Assembly (NCBI GenBank): GCA_027295745.1
Contig: JAPUKI010000263.1
Coordinates: forward strand, 1-11,217
From: Acidobacteriota bacterium
Lineage (GTDB): Bacteria > Acidobacteriota > UBA6911 > RPQK01 > JADFOI01
Direction of reading: 5' to 3'
Length of the DNA: 11,217 nucleotides
Part shown: positions 1-6,688 of the stretch, piece after piece
Layout: each line of letters starts with the position of its first letter
How positions within the stretch are numbered: the stretch's first letter is position 1
Notes under the pieces: generated by a model
What the model was told of the DNA's origin: nothing
What the model saw: the letters and a program-made list of their open reading frames with translations, nothing else
The model's database searches: none
Translations under genes and position numbers: made by a program

Positions 1-342
1 TTCGCCCACCGGGAATGTCCAGGCGGAATCTCCACAATATCCCTTATAGTGAACGCCCACATCCAAGCCGATGATGTCCCCTTCCTGCAGAGTCCCATCG
101 TTTGGAATTCCGTGGACAATCTGATCGTTCACCGACGCACAAAGGGCCGCCGGGTAGCCCTGGTAACCCTTAAAGGCCGGTCGAGCTCCCAGTTTGATAA
201 TCATTTCTTCGGACGTTCGATTGAGTTCGGCGGTCGTTGCGCCTGGTTTGACCAAGGTCCCTAAATGGTTCAGTACCCGTGCCACGATCAGGTTCGCTTC
301 TCTCATCTTCTGCAGTTCCGCCTTTCCCTTACAAATAATCAT
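1..342 (-). CDS. map: Methionine aminopeptidase type I, N-terminal part (cut by window edge)
   Basis: Cytosolic metallopeptidase that removes the initiator methionine from nascent proteins. Exactly 114 codons are visible, from an ATG at 342 to the window edge, with no stop. The N-terminus MIICKGKAELQKMREANLIV matches the family's usual MIxxKSxxEIxKMRxAGxIV pattern. Also visible are PAFKGYQGYPA (residues 55-65), the catalytic histidine in VHGIP (His77) and two of the metal-ligand aspartates, in GLDVGV (Asp94) and YCGDSA (Asp105), followed by the typical TFPVGE. The later metal ligands (a His and two Glu) lie outside the window. The ATG sits 7 nt after the adk stop, with no convincing Shine-Dalgarno sequence, so translation is probably coupled to adk. 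The secY-adk-map order is common in bacteria outside the E. coli group. The family assignment is secure. Confidence 0.95.
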   Translation of the reverse strand, partial: MIICKGKAELQKMREANLIVARVLNHLGTLVKPGATTAELNRTSEEMIIKLGARPAFKGYQGYPAALCASVNDQIVHGIPNDGTLQEGDIIGLDVGVHYKGYCGDSAWTFPVGE

Positions 343-349
343 GCCGCGA

Positions 350-1039
350 CTACCGGTCAACACTCAAAGGTGGATTGCCGGTATGTTCCTTAAGCCTCAG
401 CAGTTTACCTGATATCTCCTCAAACACAGCTTGAGGATCAAGGTTCCCATTAACTCCGAAGAACCCTTCCTTATTCGAGTAAAAAGCAACTAATGGTTCC
501 GTCTCCTCCCGGTACACTTGAAGACGCTTCCGGACGACCTCGGGGCGATCATCTGGACGATGAATCAGCTTTGCTCCACAAGCGTCACACACATCCTCCT
601 TACCAGGAGGTGAGAAGTAGACATTGCAGATCTTACCACATTCCATGCAAAATCTCCGTCCCGACAACCTTTTCACCAGGACTTCTTCATCCACTCGAAA
701 GTTGATTACCCCAATTGGAGTATTTCCTGCCATCTGTTCCAAAAGATCAGCTTGGGCCAAGTTGCGGGGAAAACCGTCCAACAGGAAACCTCCGGCACCG
801 CCTGAAGACCCCATGCGCTCACGAACCACATCAGCCACCAATTGGTCTGGCACCAATTCCCCTCTCTCTATGATCTGGCCCACCTGACTTCCCACTTGGG
901 TTTCTTCCCGCGCTTTCTCTCGTAGAAGATCACCCGTCCCCAAAAGGTTCAAATGAAACTCCCTGGCCAACTTTTCTGCTTGGGTTCCCTTTCCAGCCCC
1001 AGGCGCTCCCAACAATACGAAGATGTTGTCCTCTATCAA
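350..1039 (-). CDS. adk: Adenylate kinase, zinc-lid type
   Basis: Catalyses ATP + AMP = 2 ADP in the cytoplasm. The 229 aa are slightly longer than the usual 210-220. The P-loop GAPGAGKGT is at residues 11-19. The AMP-binding region has TGDLLRE (35-41) and LDGFPR (87-92). The lid starts at about residue 128 and carries Cys131/134 and Cys151/154 as two CxxC pairs, the zinc-binding form. The arginine-rich DDRPEVVRKRL segment follows. Two usual positions differ: the serine of the normal ISTGD is glycine (LGTGD), and LDGFPRT is LDGFPRN. The start is a TTG at 1039 overlapping the secY stop (TTGA). No ATG or GTG lies between it and the conserved NIFVLLG, and GGGAG lies 6 nt upstream inside the secY end. 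It stops with TAG. The product is certain and the start is likely. Confidence 0.96.
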   Translation of the reverse strand: MIEDNIFVLLGAPGAGKGTQAEKLAREFHLNLLGTGDLLREKAREETQVGSQVGQIIERGELVPDQLVADVVRERMGSSGGAGGFLLDGFPRNLAQADLLEQMAGNTPIGVINFRVDEEVLVKRLSGRRFCMECGKICNVYFSPPGKEDVCDACGAKLIHRPDDRPEVVRKRLQVYREETEPLVAFYSNKEGFFGVNGNLDPQAVFEEISGKLLRLKEHTGNPPLSVDR

Positions 1040-2454
1040 CCCCTTCTCCCTCGAATCCTTCCTTTCTTCAGGAATCCTTCATAGTGGCGCATAATCAACT
1101 GCGATTCAATCTGTTGGACAGTATCCATAGCGACACCGACCACGATGAGCAGTGAGGTGCCGCCAAAGTAAAAGGTCACACCCAGACCTGTGGTGATGTA
1201 ACCCAGACCATATTGGACTAAGAAGTTGTCAATCGCTGGCCCAATAAAAGGGATCGGCTGAACCTTGAAGCCGGTAATGAGGAACTCCGGTAAAAGACAA
1301 ACCAAAACCAGATAAATGGCACCTGCCGCTGTCAGGCGGCTCAGTGCTCGATCGATGAATTCAGCCGTGCGTTTTCCCGGACGGATCCCGGGTATGTATC
1401 CTCCGTACTTCCTAATGTTGTCGGCGACTTCATCGGGGTTAAAAATAATACTGACATAGAAGAAGCAGAAGAAGATGATTCCCGTGACGTAAAGCAGGTT
1501 GTAAAGAGGATATCCCTGCTGGAGCTGGGTGGCCATCCCTTGCATCCACGGAGTCTCAAACACCAGACCCAGAGTGGATGGAAAGGCCACAATGGAAGCC
1601 GCAAAGATCACCGGAATCACGCCTCCCGAATTGACCCGCAAGGGAAGATGGGTAGACTGCCCCCCGTACATTTTTCGTCCCACCACACGCTTGGCATACT
1701 GGATGGGGATGCGCCTCTGGCCCCGTTCAACAAAAACCACGGCGGCCGTAACCCCGACCATCAATATCAATAGAAAAAGGATGCTGAAGATACTGCGCTC
1801 ACCCGTCCCCAGGGGCGGAGGCAAGCCCTGCCCCAGGGAGATCACGGCCGGTACCAGGCCCACCACAATGCCAGCGAAAATAATCAGCGATATCCCATTT
1901 CCAATGCCGCGCTCGGAAATCTGCTCCCCAATCCACATGACAAAAGCGGTTCCCGTGGTTAAGGTCAGCATGGTCATGAAGCGAAAGCCCCACCCGGGAC
2001 TGGGGACAATGGGAGGTTCGGCAGCCGTCCGCTCCAGAGCCAGTGATGTGGCGAAACTCTGAAACAAGGCCAGGGCCACGGTCAGATAGCGCGTGTACTG
2101 GGTGATTTTCTTTCGACCCAGCTGCCCTTCCTTTGACAAGCGCTCCAGATAGGGCCACACGACGGTCAACAGCTGCAGGATAATGGAGGCCGTGATGTAG
2201 GGCATAATGCCCAAAGCAAAGATCGACAGGCGACTTAAGTTCCCGCCAGAAAAAATGTCAAGAAAGCTGAAGATGGTGCCTGCCTGCTGGTCGAACAATT
2301 GCTGTAGTGCCAGCGTGTCAATTCCGGGAGTGGGAATCCAGCTCCCCATGCGATACACGGCAAGCAGCCCCAGCATGAACAGGACGCGCGTACGCAGGTC
2401 AGGGATATTAAGGACGTTCCGGATACTGCCGAGCACGGGGCCCAGAGTTGGCAT
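1036..2454 (-). CDS. secY: Preprotein translocase channel subunit SecY
   Basis: Central pore subunit of the SecYEG translocon in the inner membrane, through which Sec substrates pass and membrane proteins insert. The 472 aa contain about ten hydrophobic segments. Recognisable pieces are the amphipathic N-terminus with NIPDLRTRVLF (16-26), the plug and TM2 region from FLDIFSGGNLSRLSIFALG (64-82), and GEQISERGIGNGISLIIFAG (176-195). The cytoplasmic loop GGYIPGIRPGKRT (351-363) is one of the ribosome and SecA contact loops, and the C-terminus is FLKKGRIRGRRG. It is about 30 residues longer than E. coli SecY. The extra length lies mainly in outward-facing loops around residues 140-157 and 207-222 and between TM9 and TM10 (about 395-420). 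The ATG overlaps the rplO stop as TAATG, and the TGA stop overlaps the adk start. Location after rplO is the standard spc arrangement. Confidence 0.98.
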   Translation of the reverse strand: MPTLGPVLGSIRNVLNIPDLRTRVLFMLGLLAVYRMGSWIPTPGIDTLALQQLFDQQAGTIFSFLDIFSGGNLSRLSIFALGIMPYITASIILQLLTVVWPYLERLSKEGQLGRKKITQYTRYLTVALALFQSFATSLALERTAAEPPIVPSPGWGFRFMTMLTLTTGTAFVMWIGEQISERGIGNGISLIIFAGIVVGLVPAVISLGQGLPPPLGTGERSIFSILFLLILMVGVTAAVVFVERGQRRIPIQYAKRVVGRKMYGGQSTHLPLRVNSGGVIPVIFAASIVAFPSTLGLVFETPWMQGMATQLQQGYPLYNLLYVTGIIFFCFFYVSIIFNPDEVADNIRKYGGYIPGIRPGKRTAEFIDRALSRLTAAGAIYLVLVCLLPEFLITGFKVQPIPFIGPAIDNFLVQYGLGYITTGLGVTFYFGGTSLLIVVGVAMDTVQQIESQLIMRHYEGFLKKGRIRGRRG

Positions 2455-2903
2455 TAACCGAGCACCTCTACAGTGCCGCCCGCCTGTTCGATCTTCTTTC
2501 GGGCCGAGTCACTAAAATGATGCGCGTGAACGGTGAGCTTCTTCTCCAGTTTCCCTTCACCTAAGATGCGCAGACCATCCTCTATTTTTTTGAGGAAACC
2601 CTTCTCCAGGAGAAGTTCAGGTGTCACGGTGGTTCCTTCATCGAAACGGTTTAAGCTCCTGACATTGAGGATGGCATATTTGCCGGCAAAAATATTGTGA
2701 AAGCCCCGCTTCGGGAGTCGCCGGTAGAGGGGCATCTGACCCCCTTCAAAGCCGGCTCGCTTCGAGTAACCGGAACGGGACTTCTGGCCCTTGTCGCCCC
2801 GACATGAGGTCTGGCCATGACCGGATCCCGGCCCCCGTCCCACACGCTTGCGTTTTCTATTGGCTCCCCGGGCGGGAATTAACCGATGCAGTTCGAGGCT
2901 CAC
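2454..2903 (-). CDS. rplO: 50S ribosomal protein L15
   Basis: Late-assembling protein of the large subunit that bridges several 23S rRNA domains. The 149 aa are normal for the family. The glycine- and arginine-rich N-terminal extension that threads into rRNA is present (VGRGPGSGHGQTSCRGDKGQ, residues 21-40), followed by FEGGQMPLYRRLPKRGF (52-68). The C-terminal globular domain ends in QAGGTVEVLG. The start is a GTG at 2903, overlapping the rpmD TGA as GTGA. AAGGAG lies 7 nt upstream (2911-2916) inside rpmD and supports this start. The TAA stop overlaps the secY ATG by one base. Gene order L30-L15-SecY is canonical. Confidence 0.97.
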   Translation of the reverse strand: MSLELHRLIPARGANRKRKRVGRGPGSGHGQTSCRGDKGQKSRSGYSKRAGFEGGQMPLYRRLPKRGFHNIFAGKYAILNVRSLNRFDEGTTVTPELLLEKGFLKKIEDGLRILGEGKLEKKLTVHAHHFSDSARKKIEQAGGTVEVLG

Positions 2904-3097
2904 TTCTCTTCTCCTTCAATAATCTGGATCAGGTGAGGAATCTTGGCGACGACGCCCCGCGTGGCCGGGTTGTCCGGGCGCTCAATCACCTGGTTGAGCT
3001 TTTTGAGCCCCAGGCTCCGAAGGATTCTCTTCTGACGCTCCGGACGGCCGATGCTGCTGCGGAAATATTTGATGAGAATGGTCTTGCCTTTGGCCAT
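2900..3097 (-). CDS. rpmD: 50S ribosomal protein L30
   Basis: Small large-subunit protein of 65 aa, in the normal bacterial size range of about 58-65. The pattern is typical: KTILIKYFRSSIGRP at the N-terminus, then QKRILRSLGLKKLNQVIERP (residues 22-41), then a PHLIQIIEG tail. The ATG at 3097 shares its A with the rpsE TAA stop (TAATG). The TGA stop overlaps the GTG of rplO. Both junctions imply coupled translation. L30 is missing from some bacterial phyla, so its presence is a mild taxonomic marker. Confidence 0.95.
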   Translation of the reverse strand: MAKGKTILIKYFRSSIGRPERQKRILRSLGLKKLNQVIERPDNPATRGVVAKIPHLIQIIEGEEK

Positions 3098-3588
3098 TAC
3101 AAATCCTCAAGCGCAATCCCACGAGTTTTGGCAACCTGATCTGGACTGCGCAGCTGGAGCAACCCCTGGAACGTTGCCTTGACGATGTTGGTGGGATTGG
3201 CTGAACCCAGCGATTTGGTCACCACGTCTTTGATCCCGGCCTTTTCCATGACGGCGCGGACTGCACCGCCGGCGATCACGCCTGTTCCTTCCGGGGCTGG
3301 CTTGAGCATCACCCGTCCTGAACCAAAAGTTCCCATGACCGCGTGAGGAATTGTGGAGCCGCTCATAGGAATTTCGACCAGGGTTCTCTTGGCCTTGTCG
3401 ATCCCTTTGCGAATCGCTGCCGGGACCTCCTTTGCCTTACCCATTCCATATCCCACACGACCCTGCTGGTCACCCACCACGACCAGGGCACTGAAGCTCA
3501 GATTCTTTCCACCCTTGACGACCTTGGTCACTCGGTTGATCGATATGACATGATCGGTAACTTCTCCCCTTGTTTCTGTTTCAACCAT
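3097..3588 (-). CDS. rpsE: 30S ribosomal protein S5
   Basis: Small-subunit protein near the mRNA entry site that contributes to decoding accuracy. The 163 aa match the family length. The N-terminal domain has the VTKVVKGGKNLSFSALVVVG strand-loop (residues 20-39) and GRVGYGMGKAKEVPAAI (43-59). The C-terminal domain has APEGTGVIAGGAVRAVME (98-115) and the KSLGSANPTN motif (125-134). Residues 22-30 cover the loop in which spectinomycin-resistance and ram substitutions are known in E. coli; it looks wild-type here. The ATG at 3588 is 9 nt after the rplR stop, with a purine run AGAAAGAG in between. It stops with TAA overlapping rpmD. Confidence 0.97.
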   Translation of the reverse strand: MVETETRGEVTDHVISINRVTKVVKGGKNLSFSALVVVGDQQGRVGYGMGKAKEVPAAIRKGIDKAKRTLVEIPMSGSTIPHAVMGTFGSGRVMLKPAPEGTGVIAGGAVRAVMEKAGIKDVVTKSLGSANPTNIVKATFQGLLQLRSPDQVAKTRGIALEDL

Positions 3589-3597
3589 GGACTCTTT

Positions 3598-3963
3598 CTA
3601 GAACTGCAGACCGGCTTCCCGGGCGGCTTCCGCCAGGGCCTTCACGCGGCCGTGATAGAGATAGCCACTGCGATCGAAAATCACCCTCTTGACCCCACTC
3701 TCGAGCGCCTTTTGGGCAATGGCTTGACCCGCTTTCTTGGCTGCCTCCATAGTATTGCTGTTTTTGACCTTCTTGCCGTCTATCTTCAACGTCGACACCC
3801 CGGCGATAACTTTTCCCTGATCATCAGCTACCAACTGCGCATACATGTGCCTGAGACTCCGAAACACACACAGCCGTGGCAGCTCCTGTGTTCCCCTGAT
3901 CTTGCTGCGGATTTTCCTGCGAACCTTCAGCCTTCTCACTCTTCTGGTTAACTGCTTTCCCAT
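3598..3963 (-). CDS. rplR: 50S ribosomal protein L18
   Basis: Binds 5S rRNA together with L5 and helps dock it onto the central protuberance. The 121 aa begin with a highly basic arm (TRRVRRLKVRRKIRSKIRG, residues 6-24). The LCVFRSLRHMYAQLVADD strand region (31-48) follows, and the protein ends in the family signature FDRSGYLYHGRVKALAEAAR (96-115) plus EAGLQF. I chose the ATG at 3963, whose A is shared with the rplF stop (TGATG); AAGAAGGGGG lies just upstream. An in-frame TTG one codon earlier (3966) is possible but less likely. It stops with TAG. Confidence 0.96.
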   Translation of the reverse strand: MGKQLTRRVRRLKVRRKIRSKIRGTQELPRLCVFRSLRHMYAQLVADDQGKVIAGVSTLKIDGKKVKNSNTMEAAKKAGQAIAQKALESGVKRVIFDRSGYLYHGRVKALAEAAREAGLQF

Positions 3964-4523
3964 CAAACCCCCTTCTTACCGACCTTCAATTTGATCAGTT
4001 CGTCGGCATAACGGAGGCCCTTTCCCTTATAGGGATCGGGGCGACGAAGCATGCGAATATCAGCGGCAACCTGCCCAACACGTTGTTTGTCCCTTCCGCT
4101 CACCACGATGGAGGCAACATAGTTTGCTATGGGTTTCTTGGTCCGCTGAACCTGGATCTCAATTCCCTCAGAGATGGGAAACTCGATGGAGTGCGCAAAT
4201 CCCAAAGTGAGATTGAGAGCCTTCCCCTTGACCTCGGCTCGATATCCGATCCCCACAAGATCCAGTTCCTTTGTAAAGCCCTGGGTCACTCCCGCAACTG
4301 CATTGGCCAACAGGGAACGAGTCAATCCGTGCAAAGCTCTCACCTGTTTTGTTTCACTGTCCCGATGGGTCACGAGATGACTGTCCCTGAGTTCCACCCT
4401 GATCGAGGCTGGCAGAGAAGTCTTCAGGCTTCCCCGAGGTCCCTCAACCCGGACATGCTCCTTCTCAATGGTGACTTTGACACCCGACGGAACCTCAATT
4501 TCTTGTTTTCCAACACGCGACAT
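3963..4523 (-). CDS. rplF: 50S ribosomal protein L6
   Basis: Large-subunit protein next to the sarcin-ricin loop, close to the factor-binding site. The 186 aa form the usual two repeated domains. The N-terminal domain starts MSRVGKQEIEVPSGV and has VRVEGPRGSLKTSLP (residues 24-38). The C-terminal domain carries the family signature SGRDKQRVGQVAADIR (142-157) followed by RRPDPYKGKGLRYADE (160-175). It is about 9 residues longer than E. coli L6. The ATG at 4523 lies 2 nt after the rpsH TAA with only a weak purine stretch before it, so coupling to rpsH is likely. Its TGA stop overlaps the rplR ATG. Confidence 0.97.
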   Translation of the reverse strand: MSRVGKQEIEVPSGVKVTIEKEHVRVEGPRGSLKTSLPASIRVELRDSHLVTHRDSETKQVRALHGLTRSLLANAVAGVTQGFTKELDLVGIGYRAEVKGKALNLTLGFAHSIEFPISEGIEIQVQRTKKPIANYVASIVVSGRDKQRVGQVAADIRMLRRPDPYKGKGLRYADELIKLKVGKKGV

Positions 4524-4525
4524 AA

Positions 4526-4924
4526 TTAGTACACTTCACACAAGATCTCGCCGCCAACACCCTTTATTCTGGCCTTCTTGCCCGTCAAGACACCACTGGA
4601 GGTGGAAAGGATATTGATCCCCAAACCTCCCAAAACCAGTGGGATGTCATCCTTCCTCGCGTAGACCCGCCGACCCGGCTTGCTGATTCGCTTGAGACAC
4701 CGGATGATGGGCTCCTGTGAGGACTGGTATTTCAGGTGGATGGTCAAAGTAGCAAAAGGCTGAGTATGCTTCACTGAATGCCCAAAGATATAACCTTCTT
4801 CCTCAAGAATCTTGACAATCTCTACCTTGGTATTCGAAAAGGGGACTTCCACGGTCTCAAACCTGGCCATCTGGGCATTGCGAATTCGAGTCAATAGATC
4901 AGCAATAGGATCCGTCATTGACAT
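4526..4924 (-). CDS. rpsH: 30S ribosomal protein S8
   Basis: Primary 16S rRNA-binding protein of the small-subunit central domain. In E. coli it is also the translational repressor of the spc operon. The 132 aa start with the canonical MSMTDPIADLLTRIRNAQ. They end with STSSGVLTGKKARIKGVGGE (residues 109-128) and ILCEVY, the C-terminal rRNA-binding signature. AAAGGAG (4934-4940) supports the ATG at 4924; a second in-frame ATG follows two codons later. The gap to rpsN is 17 nt. I saw no obvious copy of the S8-binding helix near rplE, so feedback of the E. coli kind cannot be claimed here. Confidence 0.97.
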   Translation of the reverse strand: MSMTDPIADLLTRIRNAQMARFETVEVPFSNTKVEIVKILEEEGYIFGHSVKHTQPFATLTIHLKYQSSQEPIIRCLKRISKPGRRVYARKDDIPLVLGGLGINILSTSSGVLTGKKARIKGVGGEILCEVY

Positions 4925-4933
4925 TCTCTAGCA

Positions 4934-4940
4934 CTCCTTT
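4934..4940 (-). promoter_or_regulatory. Ribosome-binding site of rpsH
   Basis: AAAGGAG on the minus strand, 9 nt before the rpsH ATG and wholly between the rpsN stop and rpsH. It is one of the clearer Shine-Dalgarno sequences in the cluster and decides the first of two nearby in-frame ATGs. Confidence 0.75.
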
Positions 4941-4941
4941 G

Positions 4942-5127
4942 CTACCAACTGGCCTTGGTGACCCCGGGGATCTCGCCTTGCAGGGCCAGTTGTCGAAAAC
5001 AGATTCTGCACAGCGCAAATTTCCGTAAGTAACCTCGAGATCTTCCGCATCGCTGGCATCGCGAGTAGGCGCGAGTTGAGAACTTGGGGGGTTTTCTTTG
5101 TTTAGCTATTAGCGACTTTTTGGCCAT
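4942..5127 (-). CDS. rpsZ: 30S ribosomal protein S14, short zinc-binding type
   Basis: Small-subunit head protein. The 61 aa belong to the short C+ form (often called rpsZ or type Z rpsN), not the ~100-aa zinc-free form of E. coli. The four zinc ligands are intact as two CxxC pairs at Cys24/27 and Cys40/43. The flanking sequences FSTRAYSRC and RKFALCRICFRQLA are typical. The protein ends in the family's GVTKASW. The ATG at 5127 is preceded by AAGGAA (5131-5136), within the 14-nt spacer after rplE. It stops with TAG. This form dominates in Gram-positive and many deep-branching phyla, which argues against a gammaproteobacterial origin. Confidence 0.97.
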   Translation of the reverse strand: MAKKSLIAKQRKPPKFSTRAYSRCQRCGRSRGYLRKFALCRICFRQLALQGEIPGVTKASW

Positions 5128-5141
5128 GAATTCCTTCTTCT

Positions 5142-5708
5142 CTAATTCACAACAGCCTTGGGTTCTTCTATCCGGGCAAAGGGCATTCCCATCTGAGCCA
5201 GCAGAAAATGGGCCTCTTCATCCACCTTGGCACTTGTCACGAGCGTGATATTCATTCCGTGTATCTGTTCGGTTTTTCCCATATCAAGTTCCGGGAAAAT
5301 GAATTGATCTTTCACCCCCAGGGTGTAGTTGCCTCTCCCGTCAAAAGCACGCGCAGAAAGACCTCGAAAGTCACGGACCCGAGGGAGGGCAATGCTGACC
5401 AGGCGATCAAGAAACTCATACATTCGATTCCCTCGGATGGTCACCATGACCCCAATGGGCATCCCTTGACGGAGCTTAAAGGCAGCAATGGCCTTGCGGG
5501 CCCGCCGGGTGATGGGCTTCTGGCCCGTAATGGCGGCCAATTCTTCCGAAGCAGCATCCAGCAGCTTGGGCTCGCGAATGGCGGCGCCCAAACCAACATT
5601 GATGACGACTTTCTCAAGCCTGGGCACTTCCATGATGCTCTGGTAGTGGAACTCCTGCATCAAGGCAGGGACAACCTTTTCGTGGTATTTTTGCGCCAGT
5701 CGTGCCAT
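5142..5708 (-). CDS. rplE: 50S ribosomal protein L5
   Basis: Binds 5S rRNA and forms part of the central protuberance, touching the P-site tRNA. The length of 188 aa is slightly above the usual ~180. Family segments seen are VPRLEKVVINVGLGAAIREP (residues 28-47), ITGQKPITRRARKAIAAFKL (60-79), then the IALPRVRDFRGL stretch and DQFIFPELD. The reading frame is open further upstream, but that extension runs back across rplX and has no family similarity. The ATG at 5708 starts the canonical MARLAQKYHEKVVPALM and sits 22 nt after the rplX stop. The spacer is a tandem duplicated purine repeat. It stops with TAG. Confidence 0.97.
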   Translation of the reverse strand: MARLAQKYHEKVVPALMQEFHYQSIMEVPRLEKVVINVGLGAAIREPKLLDAASEELAAITGQKPITRRARKAIAAFKLRQGMPIGVMVTIRGNRMYEFLDRLVSIALPRVRDFRGLSARAFDGRGNYTLGVKDQFIFPELDMGKTEQIHGMNITLVTSAKVDEEAHFLLAQMGMPFARIEEPKAVVN

Positions 5709-5709
5709 A

Positions 5710-5729
5710 GCTCTCTCTTGCTCTCTCTT
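5710..5729. repeat. 10-bp perfect tandem duplication filling the rplX-rplE spacer
   Basis: On the minus strand AAGAGAGAGC occurs twice in immediate succession, making up 20 of the 22 bases between the rplX stop and the rplE ATG. It is purine-rich and includes only weak Shine-Dalgarno-like GAGAG cores. TAGGAAGAG at the rplX stop adds another weak one. It looks like a slippage duplication that lengthened the spacer. An effect on rplE initiation is conjecture. Confidence 0.8.
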
Positions 5730-5730
5730 C

Positions 5731-6051
5731 CTACTTGTCGATAGTGCCCTCGCACTTTTTACAGATTCGCACCTTCTGCCCATCCGTAAGCAGCTTGAAA
5801 CCGACCCTTGTCGGCTTGCCACACTCCCGGCAAATCACCATCAGATTGGAAAGCCTCACCGGGGATTCCTTCTCCACAATTCCCCCCTTAATATTCCTTT
5901 GGGGATTGGGACGAGTATGCCGTCGAAGCATATTAAGATTCTCAACCACAGCCCGCTCTCCACCCGAGGAAATGCGCAAGACCTTTCCCCTCTTTCCACG
6001 GTCCTTCCCGGTCAGAACAAGAACCTCATCATCTCTCTTGATGTGCAACAT
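5731..6051 (-). CDS. rplX: 50S ribosomal protein L24 with C-terminal zinc ribbon
   Basis: Assembly-initiating protein of the large subunit, placed near the exit tunnel opening. The length of 106 aa is typical. The N-terminal KOW motif is clear: KRDDEVLVLTGKDRGKRGKV (residues 5-24). NLNMLRRHTRPNPQRNIKGG (38-57) follows, then the conserved SPVRLSNLMV (63-72). The C-terminal part has two CxxC pairs, Cys74/77 and Cys97/100, which form the zinc ribbon present in many but not all bacterial L24 proteins. The ATG at 6051 is 6 nt after the rplN stop with a poor Shine-Dalgarno sequence. It stops with TAG. Confidence 0.97.
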   Translation of the reverse strand: MLHIKRDDEVLVLTGKDRGKRGKVLRISSGGERAVVENLNMLRRHTRPNPQRNIKGGIVEKESPVRLSNLMVICRECGKPTRVGFKLLTDGQKVRICKKCEGTIDK

Positions 6052-6057
6052 GTTGGT

Positions 6058-6426
6058 TCACAGGACTTCGGGCGCCAGCGACACGATTTTCAAGAAGCGC
6101 CGTTCGCGCAGTTCCCGAGCTACCGGCCCAAAAACACGGGTTCCAATGGGTTCTTTTTGGGCGTCAATGAGGACTGCCGCGTTCTCGTCAAACTTGATGT
6201 AGGTCCCATCCCGCCGCCGATTGTTTCTGCGCATTCGGACAATGACTGCTTTGACCACATCTCCCTTCTTGACCGCTCCATCCGGGCTGGCCTCTTTTAC
6301 AGAAGCTGTAATCACATCTCCCAAACCGGCAACCCGCCCGGTGCCGCCACCCACTGGAAGAATGCAAGCCAACTTCCGAGCACCCGAGTTGTCCGCCACT
6401 GCTAACTTGGTCCGCATCTGGATCAT
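6058..6426 (-). CDS. rplN: 50S ribosomal protein L14
   Basis: Highly conserved large-subunit protein at the interface with the 30S subunit. Its length, 122 aa, is exactly canonical. Signature segments are LAVADNSGARKLACILPVGG (residues 8-27), GDVVKAVIVRMRRNNRRRDG (55-74), and the GTRVFGPVARELRE stretch (95-108) before the terminal KIVSLAPEVL. The ATG at 6426 is 4 nt after the rpsQ TGA, with AAGGGTG overlapping that stop as a ribosome-binding site. Another in-frame ATG three codons in is internal. It stops with TGA. Confidence 0.98.
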   Translation of the reverse strand: MIQMRTKLAVADNSGARKLACILPVGGGTGRVAGLGDVITASVKEASPDGAVKKGDVVKAVIVRMRRNNRRRDGTYIKFDENAAVLIDAQKEPIGTRVFGPVARELRERRFLKIVSLAPEVL

Positions 6427-6430
6427 TCTG

Positions 6431-6688
6431 TCACCCTTTCGCCTTCTCGAGGATCTCTGCTACAACCCAATGTTTTCGCTTGCTCAGGGGACGAGTTTCC
6501 TCGAGCTTGACCTTATCTCCCACCTGACACGCATTCTCTTCATCATGCGCCATGAACTTCCGGGTGCGACGGATCGTCTTGCCATAAAAGGGATGTCTAA
6601 AGAGCCGGTCTACAGCAACCACCACGGACTTTTCCATTCCGTCTGAAACCACTCGTCCGACTTTGGTGCTCCTCGTCTTTTTTGTCAT
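6431..6688 (-). CDS. rpsQ: 30S ribosomal protein S17
   Basis: Primary 16S rRNA-binding protein with an OB fold. It has 85 aa, the usual size. It begins MTKKTRSTKVGRVVSDGMEK, continues with VDRLFRHPFYGKTIRRTRKF (residues 26-45), and ends with the family motif VGDKVKLEETRPLSKRKHW. The ATG at 6688 overlaps the rpmC TGA as ATGA. A purine-rich tract in rpmC with AGGGG lies about 9 nt upstream. The TGA stop lies 4 nt before rplN. Confidence 0.97.
   Translation of the reverse strand: MTKKTRSTKVGRVVSDGMEKSVVVAVDRLFRHPFYGKTIRRTRKFMAHDEENACQVGDKVKLEETRPLSKRKHWVVAEILEKAKG

Noticed and set aside
1529..2062. Plus-strand open frame of 177 codons within secY
   Set aside because: It is complementary to the conserved SecY frame, and its composition merely reflects antisense codons of membrane segments.
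3343..3951. Plus-strand open frame of 202 codons across rpsE and rplR
   Set aside because: It is antisense to conserved S5 and L18, has no recognisable domain and no ribosome-binding site; a shadow frame.
3964..3966. TTG as start of rplR
   Set aside because: It would add one residue only; the ATG directly after it overlaps the rplF stop as TGATG and gives the usual start, with a good purine-rich site before it.
5709..5822. N-terminal extension of L5 by 38 codons
   Set aside because: The extension runs out of frame through the coding end of rplX, has no L5 similarity, and the canonical MARLAQKYHEK start at 5708 is available.
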